From positions 13,621,441-13,685,440 of the forward strand of contig NC_088795.1 in NCBI RefSeq assembly GCF_011386835.1: a stretch of DNA of 64,000 nucleotides. Reading direction: 5' to 3'. This document shows, piece by piece, positions 9,711 to 21,147 of this stretch. The notes beneath the pieces were generated by a model. It was not told the DNA's origin. It ran no database searches and was given only the letters and a program-made list of their open reading frames with translations. The position numbers were made by a program, and so were the translations under genes. Within the stretch, counting starts at the first letter, position 1. Each line of letters opens with the position of its first letter. This stretch comes from Chrysemys picta bellii. Lineage: Eukaryota; Chordata; Testudines; Emydidae.

Positions 9711-11140
9711 CAGTATGGCTGCAACAACAATGCATACAGAATATGGTAAGAGATCATTCAAGGTGAATTGGCCAGTTAGCAACTCTGCAGTCACAGGACA
9801 AAAACGAGAGGTTAGTGGGTTATAGATTGTTGTAATAAGCCATAAATCCAGTGTCTTTATTAAGCCCATGATTTTTAGTGTTTAGCATAGTTATGAATTT
9901 AAGCTCCAGGTTCATCTTTTGACGGTGGTGTGCAGATTTCCTTTGAGAATGAGGACTGAGAGCTCTGGTATAGAGCGATTCCTTTGTGAAAAGTGTTTGC
10001 CCACAGTTTTGATAGGATGGTTTCATCTTGTATCATTTTTCTGTCTGAGTTCATTCAAGAGCATAATGACTGTTTTGTTTCATCCACATAGTTGTTATTG
10101 GGCCATTTAGTGCACTGGGTGAGATACACAACATGTTGTGATAGATGTGTAGAATCCTTGGATCTTGACAGGTGCGTTATGGGGGGTATTGATCATCAGA
10201 GCAGTGGAGATAAGTAGAATCTTATTCCACAAGTCGTTCCACTGGAATCAATGGACCACCTGTTTGTTGCACAGTGTGCTACTTAGTAGGAATTATGATG
10301 GAAGAGTCAGCTCCAACTTGAGGTCAGCTGAAGAATAAGCAGTAGGAGTGGATGATGTGTTAGGGGAAAACAAGCAGTTTTGTTCTTTTGTTAATGCCTT
10401 TAGTATCAATGGGCTAAAGTCCTCTTTCAGTTATGCCATTGTGAATCTGGAGTGACTCTACTGACTTTAGTGGCGGTACTGGTGTAACTGAGAACAGAAT
10501 CTGGCCCAAGATAAAAGGAAAAGAGAAATCCAAAAGATGTAGCAGTAAAAATACTTCCAGCTAGCGGGACCAATCCTGCTCCTCTTGCAATCAGCATGTT
10601 TTCCACAAAACTCCATGATCTGTATGTCACAATTCAAGGTATTACTGATATGAATACCAAAGGAAAAGATAATAAATCATTCTTTATTGGGAAGTAGTCT
10701 GTTCCCATTGTAAATTTATATCTGGAATCCTGAGGGACACTTGCTTTGCTCATTAAACAATCTACTTTACTCTAGCTTGAATTGATCCCAGGTGTCAAAG
10801 TAAATCAATGATTGTGTTTTATAATGAAATACATGAAAATAACAATGGAGAAGAGCCCCGTTGTAGCTCCAGCTGTGTGGTGTAGTGGACAAAGTTGACA
10901 CAGACAGTTATGTTCCACTGAACCATGAACAGACTGCAATTATTGATACATTTCTAATAAAATTATATAGTACAGCTATGTACCTTCCAGAACAGCTTGC
11001 TAGAATTAATTTTGTTAAATGAGCATCAGAATTCATAATGGACTGGTAGCATTACCTGAAATAAGCAGTAATTACATTCCCCAGGCTTAGACAAACTAGC
11101 GAACTGCTTTGCCTGTGCCACATGTGGAAAGAACAAATGT
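9711..11140. other. no gene recognised
   Basis: Low-complexity-free, AT-rich sequence without recognisable coding or RNA genes. Around 10437-10508 (gaatctggagtgactctac ... ggtgtaactgagaacagaatc) it has inverted arms like those of the palindromic element at 29387-29482, suggesting an old related copy. Confidence 0.45.
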
Positions 11141-11148
11141 GACACAGC

Positions 11149-11250
11149 TAGCAAGTGTGAAAAATCAGGACGGGGGTGGGGGGTAATGTATAGGACAAAG
11201 CCCCGAATATTGTGACTGTCCCTATACAATCAGGACATCTGGTCACCCTA
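11149..11250. mobile_element. short hAT MITE, TAGGGTGACC family, end-deleted
   Basis: The right end (ggtcaccctA) and the interior match, in opposite orientation, the better copy at 14811-14933. The left terminus has lost about 12 bp. Flanks gacacagc (11141-11148) and ggcacagc (11251-11258) agree at 7 of 8 bases, as expected for a hAT 8-bp duplication. Confidence 0.7.
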
Positions 11251-11258
11251 GGCACAGC

Positions 11259-12805
11259 AAGACTTCCTGGCTAGAGCTTTGACTGTTTAAGGAACAGCTA
11301 CCCATTTCGGGCTTTACTCTGTGGTGTTGTGTGCAGCTATGGGCTAGATAGGGAGTTTAAGAAAGTGTAAGAACCTGACTTTTATCCCTGCATGGATGAC
11401 CCAGACCTTGTGTCCGGATGCATGGGGTTATGTGGATACGGTACACTCACTACTCCACACTCTCCAAAACAGGAGGGTGGGAAAGGGGCGGAGCCTATCC
11501 TCCATACACAACCTCCCAACATACTGGCCAGCATCATGTCAGCATGGAGTGGGACGGACCACTAGTAATTTGCTGCTGGTATAGGGCATCAATAAAATTA
11601 CTGCTCCTGGATCAAGAGCGAAGCAGAGAGGGAATTGTGGCTCCCTGAGGCTATAACTCCTTCTCTGGGGTGCTCCTGCAGAAATGATTTGCCGCACAAT
11701 CCTGGCTGGCTTTCCCAGCCTCCAAAGTCCCCCAGGCTTCAGGGTATCAGCCTGCTGCTAATCAGGGCATGTACAGTTCGAACTCTTAACTTATTTTTTT
11801 ATTAATGCCTTTTCCCCAAAAAACTTGATAACACCTTCATTCTGTGTAAAGGGCTACCTGGCCAAGATACCAGGCCAAACACTATTTGAGTTATACAAGT
11901 ATCTCTTCAAGCCACAAATTCTGAAGTGCACCAGCAACGTTGTCCTTCAGAAGGGCAGCAGGAGAGGAAGGGGACTCCGTAGCAGACATTATTCCTCCTG
12001 GACATGTTCAAATGGACAATGAAGGTAACACTGTCTGGAAACGGACAACATAATGCCTGGAACATAGAGCCAAGACCTAATGTTTCCAGAGTCTAAGACT
12101 GAGCCTTAACAGCTGTGGAGTTGTTTCCCTGATAGGTAGCCCCTGGAAGTATTAAGTCTCATTGCACTGGTGAGCTCAGGGCGCAGTCCAGGACTAGCCA
12201 CCAGTATGTGCATGGGTAACATTCAGGTAGGATTATTTCAGATGCTATTTAACCAAGGCATGGCCAGGTCCACTTTTCTACCAAATGATAAACATCCTGA
12301 TCTCAACAGGGACCACTGTAATGAACAGAAACTAACCACTGCTGTTGCAAAATCTATATGAGAGCAACCCACTAAGGACCTTTGCACAAAGCCAGGTGGA
12401 GTGGGGCACTGCCACTCTTTGGCAGTTTCTGTTAAAGTACAGCAGATAGGTCATGTGTTGAAGTATAATTGGACTATGAAGGCTGTGTCTATGCTCACTC
12501 TTTTTTAAAACACCTGCTGGGGGAAGGTGAGCAAATGAGGTTTAACCCATCTGCTCTCAAACATACATACAGTTTACTCTCAAGCCACATACACACCAGG
12601 TTCAGGTAGCCTGACCTGAGATTCGATTTTGAGGTGCAGCAGTGGTAAGGTCCATGGTCACTGGTATGCAGCATATCACTGTATATTAAGCTCTGTGTAA
12701 TAAGATGTGAAATACTACGGAGAACACATTTTACTCCTATCAAGTAGCCTCTTTTGACCGTTATATTTTCCAAAATTGCTTTATTGCAGGATCCTTGGGG
12801 GGGAA
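11259..12805. other. no gene recognised
   Basis: No ORF with family resemblance, no tRNA-like fold and no clear repeat boundary. Short open frames here look random. Confidence 0.45.
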
Positions 12806-13190
12806 TCGAACATGATCTAGTGGAAATAAACAGGAGACTGAGCACCAGGAATTCCTGGGTTCCAGTGCTGGAGGTGATACTCAGCCTGTGAACTTTAACA
12901 GGGCAAGTAATTAACCACTGGAACAACTTACCAGGGTCACTCACAAATTTTAAATCAAGATGGGATGGTTTTCTAAAACATCTGTATTAGGAATTATTTT
13001 GGGGAAATTCTGTGGCCTCTGTTATGCAGCAGGTCAGACTAGATGATCACAGGGGTCCTTTCTGGGCTTAGAATCTATGAATCTGAGAAAGTCACTTAAC
13101 CTCACCTCTTCATTTCCTCCATCTGTAAAATGGGGATAACAGTCAAACTTACTTACACACCTCAGATGGCATTCATGAGTCAATGAACCA
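12806..13190 (+). mobile_element. MIR-like SINE interrupted by a CR1 3' end
   Basis: 12806-12897 (gagcaccaggaattcctggg, ccagtgctgg) and 13085-13190 (aagtcacttaacctcacc, ccatctgtaaaatggggata) are the two sides of a MIR-type core SINE. They are separated by unrelated CR1 sequence. MIR-type SINEs are old across amniotes, consistent with visible divergence. Confidence 0.65.
12898..13084 (+). mobile_element. CR1 3'-end fragment
   Basis: Contains taattaaccactggaacaac, gtcagactagatgatcacag and ends near gaatctatgaatctg, the typical CR1 3' region. Severely 5'-truncated. It was inserted into the MIR-like SINE. Confidence 0.75.
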
Positions 13191-14540
13191 ATAGATCTGC
13201 AAATATAAAACCCTAAGGCAGTTGATTGTGGGCACCAATTTATTCTTGTTACTTTAGTTCTCTATGCTAACTAATGCAAAGAGATTTCTACAGCCTCCTA
13301 CTTACAGTTGCCTGGTAGTAGCAGGACATTAGTTGATCTCTATCTACACATCAGATATACTGCCAATTCCTAAACAGTAACATTTTAGAAGCCCACTCAA
13401 CCCATGAGAAATAAGCATCCAGCTGCTTTTGATTCTTTGTTTAAATAGACCAACAACTTTGCCAACTTTTTACATTGACTAAAAGAGACTCTAATGTGAT
13501 CTCTGTAGCCAAATGAGTTAAACAACAGTAGCTGACAAATGTTAATTTGTTTCCCCCCATAGACTCAAAATTGTACATCCGATGAGCCCAAACCTCCATT
13601 GAAGTCCATGAAGTCAGTATGACTTTTGGGTGCATAAGGAATGCAGAATTGAACCCTATAATTCCTGTATATCCTGATTGCCCCTTATTGCTTGAACAAT
13701 CGGATAAACTATGGAAAAAATGAAGAGGTTTTGAAGTCACCCCTTTAGTGTCTTTTAGCAGAAAAAAGTGACCCTCTAATTTCACCGCTTTGAGTTGCCT
13801 GTAGGCAGGTTCTAATGTGTGATCCAAATCCAGGTGATAAAGAAACACATGAACATGATAAACATCCACAGAAAGTCACTTTCTTTTAACACTGAAGAAG
13901 GGCCTGTATTAGAATAAGGAAGATAGCATTTTCTCTAATTTTACTCTCTCTCTGCTTTACTGTAGAGCTTCTGCCTAGAACTTGTCCCATTTTCTCCCGC
14001 TTAGCTTCCTGCTACAGATTTAAATGTGCTCACAGAGTAAACTTAAAGTCTCCCTTTGTTTAGCTGTAAACCTCTTCTGCATACAAGGCTATTACAAACT
14101 GAAATCGGCTTCACTCATTCCAAGAAGTAATACTGAACACAGGTCCACTATTAATTGGCAAAATGACTGACAGGATATGATAATACCTTTCTTGTCTTTA
14201 TCAGTTTAATTCTTAATAATATTATTGGACCTACTGGTCATACTCTGGACACAGTTTCAATATAACTGTTTAATCACAATATTGGCTCATGTGATTACAA
14301 GGCACAGTTATTCCTTGCTCTGCACTCCCTAGGAAGCAATGTAATATTTTTTTCTGAATTACGTGGAATCTGGGACCCTATTACATGACAATGCTGTGTG
14401 TTTGAAGATACTTGTATCTCCATCGTTGTATAACATTAATATGTGTTGCTTTCTCATTTTCTAAAATCTTAAATACATACTTTCTAATCCAGTTACACTT
14501 TCTTCTGATAACATTTCAAATACTGATTTATTTTTGTCTT
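13191..14540. other. no gene recognised
   Basis: AT-rich sequence without a recognisable gene or clear mobile element. Runs of pyrimidines near 13935 and 14535 resemble splice acceptors; only the second is followed by a donor-like site (see 14548-14580). Confidence 0.4.
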
Positions 14541-14547
14541 CCCTTAG

Positions 14548-14580
14548 GAGTTTGAAGAATACAGATTCCTATAAGAAAAG
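14548..14580 (+). other. candidate 33-nt microexon (speculative)
   Basis: A pyrimidine-rich tract ending cttccctTAG precedes 33 nt that are followed by GTAAAT, a good donor context after AAG. One frame is open (SLKNTDSYKK); the other two contain stops. Length divisible by three would allow cassette inclusion. There is no neighbouring exon in the window and I do not recognise the peptide, so this may be chance. Confidence 0.2.
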
Positions 14581-14810
14581 GTAAATGTATTTTTAATTAG
14601 ACTGTATTAATTTTCTTCTAACCTTATCTCTTCCATTATTTTCCTCTGTCCTCTAAAATGCTAAGCAATATTGTATGTGGTTCATTAATTTCAGCAAAGA
14701 ATTTGCTCTACATTAGCTTAATCAAGTATTCAATTTTCCACACAGTAAATAGTTTAGCTGATTTCTGTCCACTATTAACCTACTATAAGTATACCCAGTA
14801 GGGATGCAAC

Positions 14811-14933
14811 TAGGGTGACCAGATGTCCCAATTGTATAGGGACAGTCCCGATTTTGGGGTCTTTTTCTTATATAGGCTCCTATTACCCCCTACCCAGGTC
14901 CCAATTTTTCACACTTGCTGTCTGGTCACCCTA
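14811..14933. mobile_element. hAT MITE, TAGGGTGACC family
   Basis: Terminal inverted repeats tagggtgaccaga / tctggtcacccta. Flanks gatgcaac (14803-14810) and gatgcaat (14934-14941) form an 8-bp duplication with one change. It is 123 bp and non-coding. Confidence 0.8.
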
Positions 14934-15023
14934 GATGCAATATGATGAGAAGATGAGGGGGACAGGTAACAGTTGTCAAATATGTAAAAGGTTGTTCTAA
15001 AGAGCATGGTGATCAGTTGTTCT

Positions 15024-15298
15024 CAGGGCCGGTGCTTCCATTTAGGGCACCAGGATTTGGGGGGGTGGCATTTTGCCGCCCTCGGCGGCAATTCGGCAGC
15101 GGGGGGGGTCCTTCCGCGCTCTGGGTCTTTGGCAGCAATTCTGCGGCGGGTCCTTCACTCGCTCTGGGACCCGCCGCCGAAGTGCCCCAAAGACTGGGAG
15201 CGCGGAAGGACCCCCCCCCCGCCGCAGAATTGCTGCCAACGACCGGGAGCGCGGAAGGACCCCCACCTAGGGTGCCAAAAACCCTGGCGCCGCTCCTG
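15024..15298. mobile_element. GC-rich hAT MITE nested in CR1
   Basis: Ends cagggccggtgc / ggcgccgctcctg are inverted repeats, and an exact 8-bp duplication gttgttct flanks it (15016-15023, 15299-15306). The interior is GC-rich, with inverted copies of tccttccgcgctctggg-like sequence, so overlapping open frames on both strands are structural by-products. Confidence 0.85.
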
Positions 15299-15399
15299 GT
15301 TGTTCTCCATGTCCACTGAGGGTAGGACAAGGAGTAATCAGTTTAGATTGCAGCAAGGGAGGTCTAGGCTGGGTATTAAGAAAACCTTTCTTACTATAA

Positions 15400-15647
15400 G
15401 GGTAGGTCTACACTTACTTCCTGGTTCGGCGGCAGGCAATCGATCTTCTGGGATCGATTTATCGCGTCTTGTCTACGCCGGTTCTCCAGCTCAGCGAGAG
15501 GAGTACGCAGAGTCGACGGGGGAGCCTGCCTGCCGCGTCTGGACCCGTGGTAAGTTCGGACTAAGGTACTTCGAATTCAGCTACATTATTAACGTAGCTG
15601 AATTTGCGTACCTTAGTCCGAAGTGGGGGGTTAGTGTGGACCAGGCC
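15400..15647. mobile_element. Harbinger-type MITE nested in CR1
   Basis: Ends gggtaggtctacact and agtgtggaccaggcc are inverted repeats, flanked by TAA on both sides (15397-15399, 15648-15650), the TSD size and sequence of PIF/Harbinger elements. 248 bp, non-coding. A separate 68-bp palindrome lies inside (15555-15622). Confidence 0.85.
15555..15622. repeat. internal palindrome of the MITE
   Basis: Arms ttcggactaaggtac...ttcagctac and gtagctgaa...gtaccttagtccgaa pair around the short centre attattaac, giving a long stem in either strand. Confidence 0.85.
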
Positions 15648-15839
15648 TAAGGATAGCTATGTATTGGAATGGATTACCTAGGGAAGTTGTGGAATCCCTA
15701 TTGTTTGTTTTTAAGGACAGGTTAGACAAATAACTGTCAGGAATGGTCTAGGTATACTTGGTCCTGCCACAGCAGAGGGTGATGGACTTGACTAGATGAC
15801 CTCTTGAGGTCCTTTCCAGACCTACTTTTTATGATTCAG

Positions 15840-16989
15840 TAACATGATTATAATTTGGTTTGGTCTTGACCAAACCAATGCAGTCCCACAGTCCAGAGGA
15901 CATGCTTCCATATGGATGACAGGTTCTGCTCGATAATGTTCCAAAGCAGTGCGGACCGACACATGTTCATTTTCATCATCTGAGTCAGATGCCACCAACA
16001 GAAGGTTGATTTTCTTTTTTGTGGGGTTCTGTATTTTCTGCATAGTAGTGTTGCTCTTTTAAGACTTCTGACAGCATATTCCCCATCTCATCCCTCTCAG
16101 ATTTTGGAAGGCACTTCAGATTCTCAGACCTTGGGTTGAGTGCTGTAGCTATCTTTAGAAAGCTCACATTGGTACCTTCTTTACGTTTTGTCAGATCTGC
16201 AGTGAAAGTGTTCTTAAAATGAACAACATGTGCTGCGTCATCATCCGAGATTGCTATAACACAAAATATATGGCAGAATGTGGGTAAAACACAGAGCAGG
16301 AAACATACAATTCTCCCCCAAGGAGTTCAGTCACAAATTTAATTAACGCGTTATTTTTAATGAGTGTCATCAGCATGGAAGCATGTCCTCTGGAATGGTG
16401 GACGAAGCATGAAGGGGCATACGAATGTTTAGCATATCTGGCACATAAATACCTTGCAATGCCGCTACAGAAGTGCCATGCGAACGCCTGTTCTCACTTT
16501 CTGGTGACATTGTAAATAAGAAGAGGGGAGCATTATCTTCCGTAAATTTAAACAAACTTGTTTGTCTTAGCGATTGGCTGAACAAGAGGTAGGACTGAGT
16601 AGACTTGTAGGCGCTGAAGTTTTACACTGTTTTGTTTTTGAGTTCAGTTATGTAACAAAAAAAAAAATCTACATTTGTAAGTTGCACTTTCACAATAAAG
16701 AGATTGCACTTCAGTACCTGTATGAGGTGAATTGAAAAATACAATTTCTTTTATCATTTTTACAGTGCAAATATTTGTAATAAAAAATAATATAAACTGA
16801 GCACTGTACACTTTGTATTCTGGGTTGTATTTGAAATCAATATATTTGAAAATGTAGAGAAACATCCAAAAATATTTATAATAAATTTCAGTTGGTATTC
16901 TATTATTGTTTAACAGTACGATTAAAACTGCAATTAATTTTTAATCTTGCGATTAATCATGATTATTTTTTAATCGTTTGACAGCCCTA
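15840..16989. pseudogene. hAT transposase remnant with an internal inversion
   Basis: 16375-16590 on the plus strand decodes, with frameshifts, the hAT C-terminal dimerisation region (LEWW...; PCERLFSLSGDIVNKKRGAL), followed by a 3' UTR and the terminus ttgacagcccta. In contrast 15886-16355 decodes on the minus strand as the region that should lie just upstream (ALNPRSENLKCLPKSERDE; VASDSDDENEH). Both segments end on the same bases (atggaagcatgtcctctgga at 16375-16394 and, inverted, near 15886-15905). The order therefore implies inversion of a ~470-bp block, or a foldback rearrangement. No intact frame remains and the N-terminal part is absent. Confidence 0.75.
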
Positions 16990-17435
16990 GAGAAAAAGAA
17001 AATCTAATAAAACAGCGCATGATCTGTCGAGGGGAGATGCTCAGACAACTGCAACAAAACGTGCTAACTCAGAACAGTGGTCTTTTGTGTCAAAGATTTC
17101 ACACGCCATCTTCCAGGCCCAGCCTATATCACTGAGAACATCAGTTATTATGACTAAAAAATCAAACTCAGAATTGCCCCAACCAAAGGACACAAGTGAG
17201 CTCTCCCTGGTCTATGACTGCGTACGAGGTTCAGGCGATGAAATCTTGCCCCCAAGCAGCCCGGGGATGAAATGTTGCACAATGAAATGCTCACCGTTTG
17301 CTACATGCAGGTGATGTCTGCCCTAGCGTCTACCTTGGAATGATGATAAAACTGTTGCCTTGCACCTTGTATAGTCATTTACACCTGCACAGAGCGTACA
17401 CTAGGCATAAAACACTATTGATTATCATTATTATT
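16990..17435. other. no gene recognised; ends in MIR-type tail
   Basis: Short unique-looking stretch between two hAT remnants. 17400-17435 (AT-rich, ttatcattattattat) appears to be the 3' tail of the minus-strand MIR/L2-like repeat that resumes at 18324. No coding region is supported. Confidence 0.4.
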
Positions 17436-17445
17436 ATATATTTGT

Positions 17446-18323
17446 AGGGCCATTGATTAATTGCAGTTAATTCACAAGATTAACTCAGAAAAATGGATCG
17501 TGATTTAAAAAATTAATCGCAATTAATCACACTGTTAAGCAATAGATTACCGATTGACATTTATTAAATATTTTGCATGTTTTTCTACATTTTTAAATAT
17601 ATTGATTTTTATTGCAACACAGAATAAAAAGTGTACAGTGCTCACTTTATATTATTATTTTGCATTACAAGTATTTGCACTGTAAAAATTATAAACAAAA
17701 CATAAGAATGGCCATACTGGGTCAGACCAAAGGTCCATCTAGCCCAGTATTCTGTCTTCCGACAATGGCCAATGCCAAATGCCCTAGAGGAAATGAACGG
17801 AACAGGTAATCATCAAGTGATCCATTCCCTTTCGCCCATTCCCAGCTTCTGGCAAACAGAGGCTAGGGACACCATTATCTCCTGCAAATTGTAACTAAAC
17901 TTGTTTGTCTAAGCGATTGGCTGAACAAGAAGTAGGACTGAGTGGACTTGTAGGCTCTAAAGTTTTACATTGTTTTCATTTTGAATGCAGTTATTTTTTA
18001 GTACATTTGTAAGTTCAACTTTCATGATAAAGAGATCGCACTACAGTACTTGTATGAGATGATTTGAAAAATACTATTTCTTTTGTTTTTTACAGTGCAA
18101 ATACTTGTAATAAAAATAACTATAAAGTGAGCACTGCACACTTTGTGTTCTGTGTTGTAATTGAAATCAATATATTTGAAAATGTAGAAAATATCCAAAA
18201 ATATTTAAATCAATGGTATTCTATTATTGTTTAACAGCGCAATTAATCATGCAATTAATCATGATTATTTTTTTTAATTGTGTGATTAATCATGATTAAT
18301 TTTTTTAATCACTTGGCAGCCCT
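17446..18323. mobile_element. foldback hAT element
   Basis: The left arm (17446-17700, minus) and right arm (17870-18323, plus) are inverted copies of the 3' end of the same hAT family as 16590-16989. The outer ends are agggc... and ...cagccct. A 10-bp direct repeat atatatttgt (17436-17445, 18324-18333) flanks the whole structure, so it behaves as one insertion. The centre holds an unrelated repeat (17702-17872). It is non-coding apart from a remnant of the transposase C-terminus at the start of the right arm. Confidence 0.75.
17702..17872 (+). repeat. dispersed repeat inside the foldback element
   Basis: Contains tactgggtcagaccaaaggt and ccatctagcccagtattctg. A diverged copy is at 26804-27015. 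I suspect a LINE-derived family but cannot name it. Confidence 0.6.
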
Positions 18324-18400
18324 ATATATTTGTGTTGTGCTAGTACCTAGGCGCCCCAGTCATGGACCACAACCCCATTAGAGGTGCTGAAACAATGTGT
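18324..18400 (-). repeat. MIR/L2-like 3' segment, minus strand
   Basis: The motif tacctaggcgccccagtcat is the reverse counterpart of the segment at 35478-35595 (gactagggctcctaggtgct). The foldback hAT element interrupted its tail. Confidence 0.5.
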
Positions 18401-18401
18401 A

Positions 18402-18514
18402 TAGTGGTGGTGCTGAGAGCCATTGAAGCAAACTGTAACCCTCTATATAATGGAAACCACTTCAAGCCAGGGGTGTGGCAGCACCCCCTGCACTCCTAGT
18501 TCCAGCACCTATGG
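18402..18514. mobile_element. short MITE with GGTGCTGG-type ends
   Basis: Ends atagtggtggtgctgag and ttccagcacctat are imperfect inverted repeats about 113 bp apart. The superfamily is not clear because no TSD could be settled. Confidence 0.4.
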
Positions 18515-21147
18515 ACCCCATTGTAGTAGATACTTGTAAGAGGGTTGCTTGGCCCATGGGCTGGAGAACTGGGACTAAGCCAGCCTGATTACAGAATGAG
18601 CCCCACTGAGAGGAATCCGGCCATTCCCCATGAAGAGCAGAAGATGGCTGCACTAAAGAGGGAGTGGCCAGGTCAGGTGAGGAAAGAGCTGGAGGAAGAG
18701 GCAGGAAGCTCAGAGCAGGAAAGATTCAAGTGCTGAGAATGAGGAGAGAGACCAGGCTGGGAGAGTCCCTGACTAAGCAGTGAAGAGACTGGGAGAGACA
18801 GAGGGGGAACAAGAAGCCTCAAAGTAGGAGCAGCCCAAGTAGAGGAGCAGCCCAAGAAGCTTTGAGCTAGGAAGTGGCGCAGAGAAAATGACCACACAGG
18901 AGAAGGAGCAGGCCTAGGTGCCCAGTGCAGAATCCCTGGCTGGAACCCGGAGTAGATGAGGGGATTAGGTTCCCCCTGCTAGCCCCAGGGAAGGGGGCCA
19001 TATGCTGACTTCAAGGGCTATCTAGCGTGACAAAGGGGCTGCAGAATAAGGACTGAAAGAGTCTCATGACAGAAGGATTTTTTTTTCTTTTAAGTCACTT
19101 GAGAACTTAGTTTGAACACGTGCCCACCGGGAAGGGTTGGACTTAAGATGGTGACCTGACCAGAAGGCTGAGTCACTGGCAGAGAAATCACCTCAGCTTT
19201 GGAACAACTGTTGGCCTGAGGTACTGGTGAAAGGAGAGAGCTGCTATGCTGTTCCTGGCCATGAGGGGGCGCTAGTGGTGAGTGAACTTGTTTTCATTGT
19301 CGTACAAAACACAGAACAAACAGACCATTCCTGCCCTAATCTAAAACTATTGTTCGGCTCTGGTAGCATGTTACAGGTGTAAATTACTGCCCAATTTGCA
19401 GGGCAATGGTGAATAAGATCCCACATATTTATTGGGGTTAGCTAGATGCTGGGTGACCTGGGACGGCAAAGATGGTTGTGTGTCTTTGAAAACAAACAAA
19501 CATTTTATTTATTGTCTGGCTAATTTTGCATACAGCACCTAAAGAACTGTACTTTTTTTTTTTTTGGCCTTTTCATGCATCTCATCAATAAAACCTGTTT
19601 AGCTGGCATTCAAGAACCAGACAGTTAGCTCTGTCTTAGTACTGTCTTCCCTTGGCTTGACTATATGTGTGATGGTGCCTGTGGGAGGCAGAACTGGCAG
19701 GCATGCTGTGATGCCAATCACAAAACAGACAAGGCATTAGGGGCTAGGTTTTCAAAAGAGCTCTGCAGCCATTTGGTACCTAAAAGAAGTGAGTGACCAG
19801 CCTTTCAGAATTGCTCAGCATCCACTGAGAACAAGGAAAACTGCTAAGCCCTTCTCTGAGGCTGGCTATTTCTGTGAGCCTAATTACAGTGTCTCCGACT
19901 CTTGTGATGGGACGCCAGCTGAGCCGGGAGCCAGAATGATGATAGTCTGAGATGCTCCAGCCCTCTAGCAAATTTCAACCCTGGCTGGGGGAAAAACCCC
20001 TTCTGATTGGCCTTACTCGGCTCCTGAGGTGGAGCATCTAATCAGAGGTGCATCAGGAAGCCGGCAGAGTTCCTCTTAGAAGCGGAGGCTGTTCTCACAG
20101 GAAGGGAGGAGGCAGAAAGAGCCTGGTAGCTGGGGAAGGGGGCCTCTGCTGCATGTCCTGTCCTGCGAGCAATGGGAAGACTTCTCTGGTCCTCCCTCAT
20201 TCCCTCCAACACCTGGGAAGGGAGCAAAGGGGTGAAGGACACCTGGAGTCCCTCCCCCTGCAATGGGGAGAGGAGACGCAGCTGCAGCCCTCCACCCTCA
20301 GGCCTGGGAGAAAGGGGTGGAGAGCCCCAGGAGGAGCAGAGATGAGGCTGGGTGGAAGGGGCGGGGTGGGCAGAACTGATGCAGGGGCCAAGTGGGCAGA
20401 GCTGGGCAGGGACAGAATTAGTTGCTGGGCAGAGGGAGGGGCAGATGTGAAGGTGAATGCTCCTGCAGTGGGAGCCCAAATGACCTTACCCAATAAATTT
20501 GGGAGTGTTCGCAAGCATGTGCATGGACACACACAATGAGCAGGGGGAGTTCAAAAATCAAGATAGGCCAAAAACCCCACAGTCCAATGCTTTAAAAAAT
20601 AAGTCTCAGGACTTTAGGGGTCTGATTTGTTTTTGAGCCCTTGGGCTGGCAATGCTGTAATTGGCAAGGGAAAATGCTGTCACTATGTCAAAAAAAAGCT
20701 TCAGTAACACTCTCTGGGAAATGTACCGCAGGTAGAATTTGCAGAGCGTTGGTTGAAATGCAGCAGGTTGTACAGAGCTTTCCACAAAAGTGATCGCTTC
20801 ATCAGAACTGAACATCAGAAACTTCTCATGTTATGTGGGTGTCCTTGAAAAGGTCATTGCTGGCTTTAATATTCTTTTTGTGGGCAGATTTACTATTTTT
20901 TCCCCCTGTCAGTTCTTGTGGGCTGTAGGTCAGCAGACTGGGTTCCTTCTCCTAGTCAGTTGTGCATGGAGGTGTGGCATCCTTTGAAAGGATGTGTTCC
21001 AAGATGGAGCTTGTTATCTCTCTGGCATGGCATGGCATGGGTGATAAATGATATGTTGGGGGAGGGTAGCTCCCTTTGATGGACATACAGCCAGCCAGCT
21101 AGCTGTAAAATCCCTCTTGGTAGCTGTTCTCTACTTGCTTTACCTGT
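18515..21147. other. no gene recognised
   Basis: 18600-19240 is purine-rich and looks like decayed repeat. 20040-20540 is GC-rich with overlapping frames on both strands and no recognisable domain. A short (tggca)n run lies near 21026-21042. I see nothing that supports a gene. Confidence 0.4.

Larger units (their letters stand above)
14942..15838 (+). mobile_element. CR1 3' fragment carrying two nested MITEs
   Basis: CR1 3' sequence is found in three pieces that join in order: 14942-15023, 15307-15399 and 15651-15838. The last has ggaatggattacctagggaa and ctagatgacctcttgaggtc and ends near tttatgattcag. Removing the two MITEs and one copy of each TSD restores continuous CR1. The remaining protein frame is broken. 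Confidence 0.8.

Noticed and set aside
15006..15650. Open frame of 214 codons on the plus strand and overlapping minus frames
   Set aside because: It runs across a CR1 piece and two MITEs with clear TSDs. The open state comes from GC-rich inverted repeats.
20042..20539. Opposed frames of 163 and 145 codons
   Set aside because: GC-rich sequence without recognisable domains, splice sites or conserved motifs; left as unassigned.
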